Part shown: positions 62,319-64,000 of the stretch, in pieces
How the letters are laid out: every line of letters starts with the position of its first letter
Position numbering within the stretch: the stretch's first letter is position 1
Assembly (NCBI RefSeq): GCF_014898815.1
Contig: NW_026515541.1
Span: 2,790,001-2,854,000 of the forward strand
Direction of reading: 5' to 3'
DNA: 64,000 nucleotides
Origin: Panonychus citri
Lineage: Eukaryota; Arthropoda; Arachnida; Trombidiformes; Tetranychidae
Notes under the pieces: generated by a model
What the model was told of the DNA's origin: nothing
The model's database searches: none
What the model saw: the letters and a program-made list of their open reading frames with translations, nothing else
Position numbers and translations under genes: made by a program

Positions 62319-63438
62319 TCCCACTTTTACTTTCAAGTAGTTATGTGATTTTTTGCAATTCTTTGTCTTACTTTTTTTTCTCTTATTTACTTCTTTACCT
62401 TTCTCTTCATCTTCATCTTCATCTTCTTCTCGTTCTTTGTTAATATTTTCCCATGGATTTTTGCAACCGTGAACAAGAAAACCAGTCAGTGGGTAATTGG
62501 TCTCTTGACTTGAATATCCAGTGGGCAACCGCATCATCATCTTCAACATACCCATCATCATCATCATCATCATCATCCTCATGCTGTTGTGTTATTGTTT
62601 TTTTTGTTGGTTTTCTTGAATTGCAAGAAAATCGGAAGATTCAAAGGAAAAAGCCAATGAGAGGATGATGATGGTGGTGATGAAGATGATGAAAAAAGGA
62701 GGAGGTAAAAAATAAGGCGAAGGCAAGGAAAAAATACTGATGAGGGTAAATGAAGAGAGAGAGAGAGAATTGCAACTTTCATCCGGAAACCAGAAACCTG
62801 TAAAATCAAAGCAAAATGAATGATAAAGAAGATAAAGAAAGCTCTTTGTGTGTCATTTAACAAGAAGAGAGAGAGAAAAGGAGGAGGTGGTAGAGTAGGA
62901 GGATAAAAGTGATGAGGATGAATTGTCATTAGATTTTTCTTCTTCCTCTAGAGTCCAATTTTAACAGTGACCTTTTAACACCAATATAACAAAATAAATT
63001 TAACTTTTGCATAATAATAAGATATCACATTTGTTAGTTATCAAACCGTAGACACAAAATGAAAAATAATACACAAGATAAGAAAAACTTTTGCATTATT
63101 TGCATCCTATTGCAATGTTTTTGCAATATTATTGCATTTAATGGGACAAGAAACGTTATATAATTAATTGATATCATTTTACAGATGATTGGGTAACATT
63201 CACAGTCTGTAAACAGTTTTCCCAAGTGGTAACATTGCAACGAGAAAGACCAAAATTTTTTAAAACGAGCAAAAACTGGGTCAAGTGACATATATTTTAC
63301 AGATTCATGTGTTCATAGCTCACAAAATGAATTTATTATTAGTAATCAAGATGAGGATGATGAAGAGAAAGATTGAGAGGAGCAAAAGAAACTGATATAT
63401 CTTGTAGCCAAGTATCTTCATGTTGAAGGTGGTGATGA

Positions 63439-63440
<2 letters not shown>

Positions 63441-63511
<71 letters not shown>
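63441..63511. repeat. Long (AG)n microsatellite
   Basis: An uninterrupted AG tract of about 70 bp, the longest in the window and likely length-variable between individuals. Confidence 0.95.
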
Positions 63512-63513
<2 letters not shown>

Positions 63514-64000
63514 GAAAAAGCATGTAAAATGAATATCAAGTTATATTTGTTTTACGAAAATTAAGATGATGAGTTAGTAAGATACTGAAGATGATAAGAG
63601 AAAGTGAGGTGTTAAAATTCAAATAGAAGATAAGTATTTGAAATAATAACAATTCGGCAAAAATCTAGTCTTAAATACTCATCATTTGTAGCATAGATAA
63701 TAGTTGATTTTTGATTATTCATCATCACTTCTGAACAGATGATTAAGTTTGAAATCATCATCTTTTTTTGTCTTCCTTTCAATGTACACAGATAAATGGG
63801 TATACAAAAAATAGTTTCATCATTTAAAGTCAAGTGTGTGATTTATGTACGTAAGTTATTCAAAAACCTCAATCATTTGAATTCAATCACATTATAATAA
63901 TCATTTACCTTCAACAAAAAGTAACTTCATCACCTTTTATCTTCCTCTTTCTCTCTTGCTGTCTCTTTCTATTTTCAAAAAAAAAGATGATGAAGATAAA

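Larger units (their letters stand above)
59984..64000. other. Probable long DIP2 intron
   Basis: About 4 kb of AT-rich, ATG/ATC- and GA/CT-rich DNA up to the window end. I find no further DIP2 exon. A patch at 62440-62545 is more complex and open on both strands (plus: MDFCNREQENQSVGNWSLDL...), but it has no clear splice acceptor and no family resemblance. The first 13 kb of the window has the same simple-sequence style. Confidence 0.5.

Noticed and set aside
1..64000. tRNA genes, rRNA, CRISPR arrays or transposase/reverse transcriptase genes
   Set aside because: No T-arm/A-box pairs, rRNA-like blocks, spaced repeats or transposon proteins were recognised by eye; a dedicated RNA scan was not possible.

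Overview
The window looks like nuclear DNA of an AT-rich arthropod. Genes are split by mostly short (about 60-120 bp) GT-AG introns, the proteins are animal housekeeping proteins, and there is a cytochrome P450 cluster. A mite-like chelicerate (spider-mite-like) is my best guess from gene compactness, base composition and gene content; no species marker is visible. All identities come from reading motifs and remembered family features; no search was run.

Layout. (1) 1-13.2 kb: no supportable gene; AT-rich DNA with GA/CT and ATG/ATC microsatellites, some hairpins and a G-rich purine stretch. (2) 13.2-25.4 kb: a dense housekeeping cluster, largely as divergent or convergent pairs: a KH-like small membrane protein (-), BORCS6 (-), CWC15 (+), a 61-residue acidic protein (-), WARS1 (+, reading frame broken), DNAJC8 (-), UNC50 (-), a biotin-protein-ligase-like protein (+) and a copine (-). 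(3) 26.7-44.9 kb: one large minus-strand ABC transporter of sulfonylurea-receptor type (15 coding exons, 1903 codons by my reconstruction). Its second intron contains an opposite-strand, two-exon gene for a secreted 12-cysteine protein. (4) 46.3-57.7 kb: a P450 region. P450-A is complete. A direct tandem duplication of about 4.36 kb starts inside P450-A exon 3 and gives two P450-B copies and one truncated P450-A. Two nearly identical, outward-facing COX8-like genes flank the cluster. (5) 58.7-60.0 kb: the last three exons of DIP2 (-), followed to the window end by about 4 kb of microsatellite-rich DNA, probably a DIP2 intron.

Functionally the genes are unrelated: splicing (CWC15, DNAJC8), translation (WARS1), lysosome positioning (BORCS6), Golgi membrane protein handling (UNC50), biotin transfer, calcium/lipid signalling (copine), a K-ATP-channel-type ABC regulator, respiration (COX8) and detoxification or hormone oxidation (P450s). 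Two sequence-quality warnings stand out. The WARS1 frame break and the deletion-rich divergence between the P450 duplication units both look like uncorrected consensus indels, although real decay cannot be excluded. I did not find a clearly new biological system. The best leads are the nested secreted gene, the duplication architecture, the altered biotin ligase, the degenerate KH-like membrane protein, and the very high density of the noncoding word CAACAATTAA.
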